Shown here: positions 30,728-33,014 of the stretch, in pieces
Numbering within the stretch: position 1 is the stretch's first letter
Layout of the letters: the number at the start of each line of letters is the position of its first letter
From: an uncultured Collinsella sp.
GTDB lineage: Bacteria > Actinomycetota > Coriobacteriia > Coriobacteriales > Coriobacteriaceae
Direction: 5' to 3'
DNA: 33,014 nucleotides
Assembly: GCA_900541725.1 (NCBI GenBank)
Contig: UQLB01000024.1
Span: 1-33,014, forward strand
Translations under genes and position numbers: made by a program
The notes under the pieces: generated by a model
The model's input: only the letters and a program-made list of their open reading frames with translations
Databases searched by the model: none
Told to the model about the DNA's origin: nothing

Positions 30728-30940
30728 GAGGCGGGCTACCGCACCATCTTTACGCCCTATGCCGAGCTGTACCACTACGAGTTTACCTCGCGCGGTGGGG
30801 AAGAGGCCAACGAGGAAAAGCTGCGCCGATGGAAGCGCGAGCAAGCACTGTTCATGCAACGCTGACCGGAGTTCTTCCTTGGTGGCGACCCCTGGCTCGG
30901 GCCAAACCTATCTGCCGAGAGCGAGTATTTCTCGGTCTAG
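30728..30940 (+). pseudogene. Degenerate second copy of the tandem glycosyltransferase 3' end
   Basis: These 213 bp correspond base for base in length to 29140-29352. They read EAGYRTIFTPYAELYHYEF and continue to a final SAESEYFSV before a TAG, with one in-frame TGA (30863-30865) where the intact gene has Trp. Most differences are third-position changes, so this is an old paralogue and not a fresh duplication. The 5' part of that gene is missing. A short upstream ORF could start translation at 30671, but there is no ribosome-binding site. Confidence 0.85.
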
Positions 30941-31914
30941 TTCGAAGTGATGCCAAGATCCGGCAAAGTATCCTCAAGAGCCGCAAGGGCGGTGGGATTC
31001 AAATATTCCTCGTTCAAGTGGCTCTTGTCATAGTGAAAACGTGTGTCTCGTGAGCATTCGACGAGTTCTGCGGTAAAGAACTTCTCCCAGCTAAAGAACC
31101 TTGAGCTTTCGATGTGTTCAGCGGGATTAAGCAGCATCTCCTTAATGTGTTTGCTGTTGAATAATCCCGAATTCAACACGAGCCATTCAAACGATTCCGG
31201 CAGGAATAGCTTGATGTTCTTTCGGCGCAATAGCGCAGTTGCTTCCGCAATTTCAGGTCCAAAGGCGGCACCGTCGGCGATTACAAGGATCTCGTTTTCC
31301 GGTGCGTCCATAATGCAGTTGCAGATATTTGATTTCCCGCCTGCGCTGATACACCGAATGTCGCTCTTTTTGCATAGCAAACTGAAGAACTCGTAGCCCG
31401 AATTTGAGTCTTCAACGATGACAAGCTCTGGCCTCTCACCTCTAAATTTACTATCACCGTAAATGCGATATGTAGAGGTGTAGACACGAGAATATACGGG
31501 ATACTTCGTCGTGGTCCGGTTGGTGTTCTTTAGACCGTAAATTTCATCAACGCTATAGGGCAGTTGATGTAACGACTCTCTGGCAACGATTACGAAATAG
31601 TTCGAGCTATGCTTCGCTTCATGGGCAAATTCTTCTGTTCGAACAAAAGCGTTGCCTTCATCAATAAAAACGATGCTGTTGGAAATCTCCTGGAGATCTC
31701 TGCGCCAATACTTTCCAGTTATTGTCTTGCAGGGCACTTTGCAACTAACTGTTACGCCGCTTTGTGCTCCTAATTCTTCGTGAGCGGCCACCATATCGAG
31801 CAACGTCGTTTTGCCTGTAGCACTGTTGCCTTGAATGATAGTCAGGTTTCTATTGATGGTCAGTTTAAACTGAACTCGGTTGTTTTGAATAACTACCCCG
31901 TATGATCCGCGCAT
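30937..31914 (-). CDS. P-loop ATPase with possible TOPRIM-like C-terminal half
   Basis: The encoded protein is 325 residues. The N-terminal part is an ABC/SMC-like ATPase core: LTINRNLTIIQGNSATGKTTLLDMV with Walker A 29-36, and SNSIVFIDEGNAF with Asp85-Glu86. There is no room for a full coiled-coil arm or signature motif. The second part resembles a TOPRIM fold: PELVIVEDSNSGYEFFSLL (Glu168-Asp169), a GGKSN turn, then EILVIADGAAFGPEI (Asp214) and FLPESFEWLVL. The usual DxD pair is reduced to one Asp, so catalysis is uncertain. OLD-family nucleases have a related order of domains. The start overlaps the stop of the DUF4869-type gene by one base (TGATG), and the end meets the glycosyltransferase remnant. 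Confidence 0.7.
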   Translation of the reverse strand: MRGSYGVVIQNNRVQFKLTINRNLTIIQGNSATGKTTLLDMVAAHEELGAQSGVTVSCKVPCKTITGKYWRRDLQEISNSIVFIDEGNAFVRTEEFAHEAKHSSNYFVIVARESLHQLPYSVDEIYGLKNTNRTTTKYPVYSRVYTSTYRIYGDSKFRGERPELVIVEDSNSGYEFFSLLCKKSDIRCISAGGKSNICNCIMDAPENEILVIADGAAFGPEIAEATALLRRKNIKLFLPESFEWLVLNSGLFNSKHIKEMLLNPAEHIESSRFFSWEKFFTAELVECSRDTRFHYDKSHLNEEYLNPTALAALEDTLPDLGITSN

Positions 31915-32363
31915 CAGGAATTCTCCCTAAGGCATTTTCCAGCTATGGGGACAAGGTCGAACATCGTGTGGACTACATCGCCCGTGTTTGCAATGGTCGC
32001 CGTGAATTTGCCGTTTCCAAAATCCAGCAAATGATAGAGATTGATTGTTAGATCCTTTTGAGCAGCGATTCTTAAAATCCAGTAAGCACAATTGTCACCA
32101 CAGTTAGAGGCGTTATATACGTTTTGCGGCATGAAGTACATAAGCAGCAGTGTTTTGGTGCCGCTCGAGAGCTTCTCAGGAGGGATGATGCCGAGGATCT
32201 TAGTGTCGATTGCGTTGGGCCCCACCACGGTGCCCTTATCGATGGATTTGATGATCCTTTGAGCAAAGACATCTTGAAACCACTGGGGCGAATAGACGTT
32301 ATTGAAGTAAACCGACGTATTGTAGATAACGTTTTCCATATCACCATAGTGAATTGTTAACAC
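31914..32363 (-). CDS. DUF4869-type protein
   Basis: The encoded protein is 149 residues from GTG 32363, with GAAGGGA on the minus strand 5-11 bases upstream; the open frame to 32465 adds 34 residues without support. The pattern VLTIHYGDMENVIYNTSVYF and NNVYSPQWFQDVFAQRIIKSIDK, then ILGIIPPEKLSSGTKTLLLMYFMP and NASNCGDNCAYWILRIA, fits what I know of DUF4869 from Firmicutes and Actinobacteria. No catalytic motif is obvious; the CGDNC pair might bind metal. It is first in a two-gene operon with the ATPase. I know of no function for the family. Confidence 0.72.
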   Translation of the reverse strand: MLTIHYGDMENVIYNTSVYFNNVYSPQWFQDVFAQRIIKSIDKGTVVGPNAIDTKILGIIPPEKLSSGTKTLLLMYFMPQNVYNASNCGDNCAYWILRIAAQKDLTINLYHLLDFGNGKFTATIANTGDVVHTMFDLVPIAGKCLRENS

Positions 32364-32405
32364 GTTGGTCCCTTCGGGTTGCAGGTTTGGTGTTCGGTGA
32401 AATTG

Positions 32406-32411
32406 ATTATA
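32406..32411 (-). promoter_or_regulatory. Candidate -10 box of the DUF4869/ATPase operon
   Basis: The minus strand has TATAAT here, 43 bp before the GTG start. No convincing -35 box is seen at the expected distance. Confidence 0.35.
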
Positions 32412-32465
32412 TCGCAGCATACGAGGGGGCATTATTGGCCTGTTGTGTATGTGATTAATGCCCAT

Positions 32466-32875
32466 GGCGTGTTTTATCGGAAGTGTTTAGTTCGATTGTC
32501 TTGTACTTGAGTTGCTTTAAAAGCCTGCGTTCTAGATAAAACTTTTTGTGCCTTGCTCCGTGTGGCGGCGCGTAAACGCTGTGCTGTGCTTGGGCAGGTA
32601 AAAGTCCAAGACGATTAGATATCCGAGAAGATATCGAGCCCGCGCCGGGGAGAAAAGGTGAGTCCGCGCCGGGGGACTTTAATTCCGGCGACAATTAGGT
32701 TTCCATGAGGATACCGCGGCTGACAGCCAGCAGAAAACCGCCTTATACGATTCTTCCGCTTGCCGCGTGCTTAAAGGATTTACGTCGAATTTAATTTCGC
32801 GGGCGGTGAGCCTGTTTATAGACAATGTCACGAACTATAGACGGGTGCCTTGGGGGTATTGCAGCTTGGCTCCCG
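32466..32875. other. Gene-free stretch
   Basis: About 410 bp without a supported gene. It holds a direct repeat of CGCGCCGGGG at 32641-32650 and 32665-32674 (24-bp offset), and AT-rich DNA around 32780-32845 that probably includes the promoter for the gene starting at 32928. Confidence 0.4.
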
Positions 32876-32921
32876 TCCCCCCAATCTAGTAGACTTGGAA
32901 ACCGTTGCTAGATTAGGGGGA
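32876..32921 (+). repeat. 14-bp inverted repeat covering the Shine-Dalgarno of the next gene
   Basis: Arms 32876-32889 and 32908-32921 pair with a single mismatch around an 18-nt loop. The right arm includes AGGGGG (32915-32920), the only ribosome-binding sequence before ATG 32928. It could be an operator or an RNA hairpin that blocks translation. Confidence 0.55.
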
Positions 32922-32927
32922 TTTTCC

Positions 32928-33014
32928 ATGAGACGCTCCACGAAACGAATTTCCGGTGCCGCCGCCCTTCCGGGGAGCCGCCTGTGGGCCGGCCAGCCGT
33001 CGCTTTGGGCCTGG
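32928..33014 (+). CDS. Unidentified gene, N-terminal 29 codons only
   Basis: Translation from ATG 32928 gives MRRSTKRISGAAALPGSRLW and nine more residues to the edge. AGGGGG is 7 bases upstream. The basic N-terminus could begin a signal peptide, but no hydrophobic core is seen in what is present. I cannot assign a family. Confidence 0.4.
   Translation, partial: MRRSTKRISGAAALPGSRLWAGQPSLWAW

Noticed and set aside
32455..32694. A minus-strand ORF of 79 codons upstream of the DUF4869-type gene
   Set aside because: No ribosome-binding site and no recognisable motif, and it covers GC-rich repeats in an otherwise non-coding stretch.

Overview
The window looks like a chromosomal segment of a GC-rich anaerobic actinobacterium of the Coriobacteriia, most likely Collinsella or a close relative. 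This is inferred from a sufCBDSU operon with SufU rather than IscU, a GGGtGRT/NifU-like gene pair, an MPKTGD sortase-type surface protein and the general codon usage. No rRNA or complete marker gene is present, so the genus is an inference.

Region 1 (1-4800) is the right end of a prophage. It carries a diversity-generating retroelement (DGR): the 3' end of a hypervariable target gene with its variable repeat (VR, 1-96), an avd-like accessory gene (211-681), the template repeat (TR, 722-853) and a YMDD reverse transcriptase (1037-2233). VR and TR differ by substitution only at TR adenines, plus a 2-nt insertion in VR that shifts the target frame into the avd frame. A late phage module follows (unknown protein, XkdX-like, small coiled-coil membrane protein, phi-LC3-type holin, endolysin, tiny membrane protein, strong terminator). 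The prophage ends in the 3' half of a tRNA-Lys(CTT) gene, the likely attachment site. The tRNA 3' terminus and its flank are repeated once more 177 bp downstream, suggesting an older integration scar.

Region 2 (5192-8732, minus strand) holds an FAD-dependent fumarate-reductase/aspartate-oxidase-type flavoprotein and an NifU-like plus GGGtGRT two-gene operon. A RAYT-type Y1 transposase (9136-9948) follows, then about 650 bp without a supported gene.

Region 3 (10611-17214) is the Fe-S biogenesis block. The minus-strand operon sufC-sufB-sufD-sufS-sufU has overlapping or nearly touching genes. It is divergent from an Rrf2/IscR-type regulator with three cysteines, and two 31-bp dyads lie in the shared promoter region. 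An MNT/HEPN toxin-antitoxin pair begins 8 bp after the regulator.

Region 4 (17343-21141) encodes a secreted sortase-type surface protein with a very long low-complexity stalk, and an AAA-ATPase-like/PD-(D/E)XK family protein whose nuclease motif looks eroded.

Region 5 (21166-29352) is a glycosyltransferase cluster: one minus-strand GlfT2-like GT2 and five plus-strand genes or domains of GT2 type. Two of the genes are close paralogues with TTG starts, and the last is a two-domain enzyme. It probably builds a cell-surface polysaccharide.

Region 6 (29353-33014) is an accessory hot spot. A stand-alone AAA ATPase with an AT-rich CGATA-repeat leader lies between the real end of the tandem glycosyltransferase and a 213-bp degenerate second copy of that end. 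Immediately convergent is a two-gene minus-strand operon: a DUF4869-type protein followed by a P-loop ATPase with a possible TOPRIM-like C-terminal half. I know of no described function for this pair. The window closes with the start of an unidentified gene whose Shine-Dalgarno sequence lies in one arm of a 14-bp inverted repeat.
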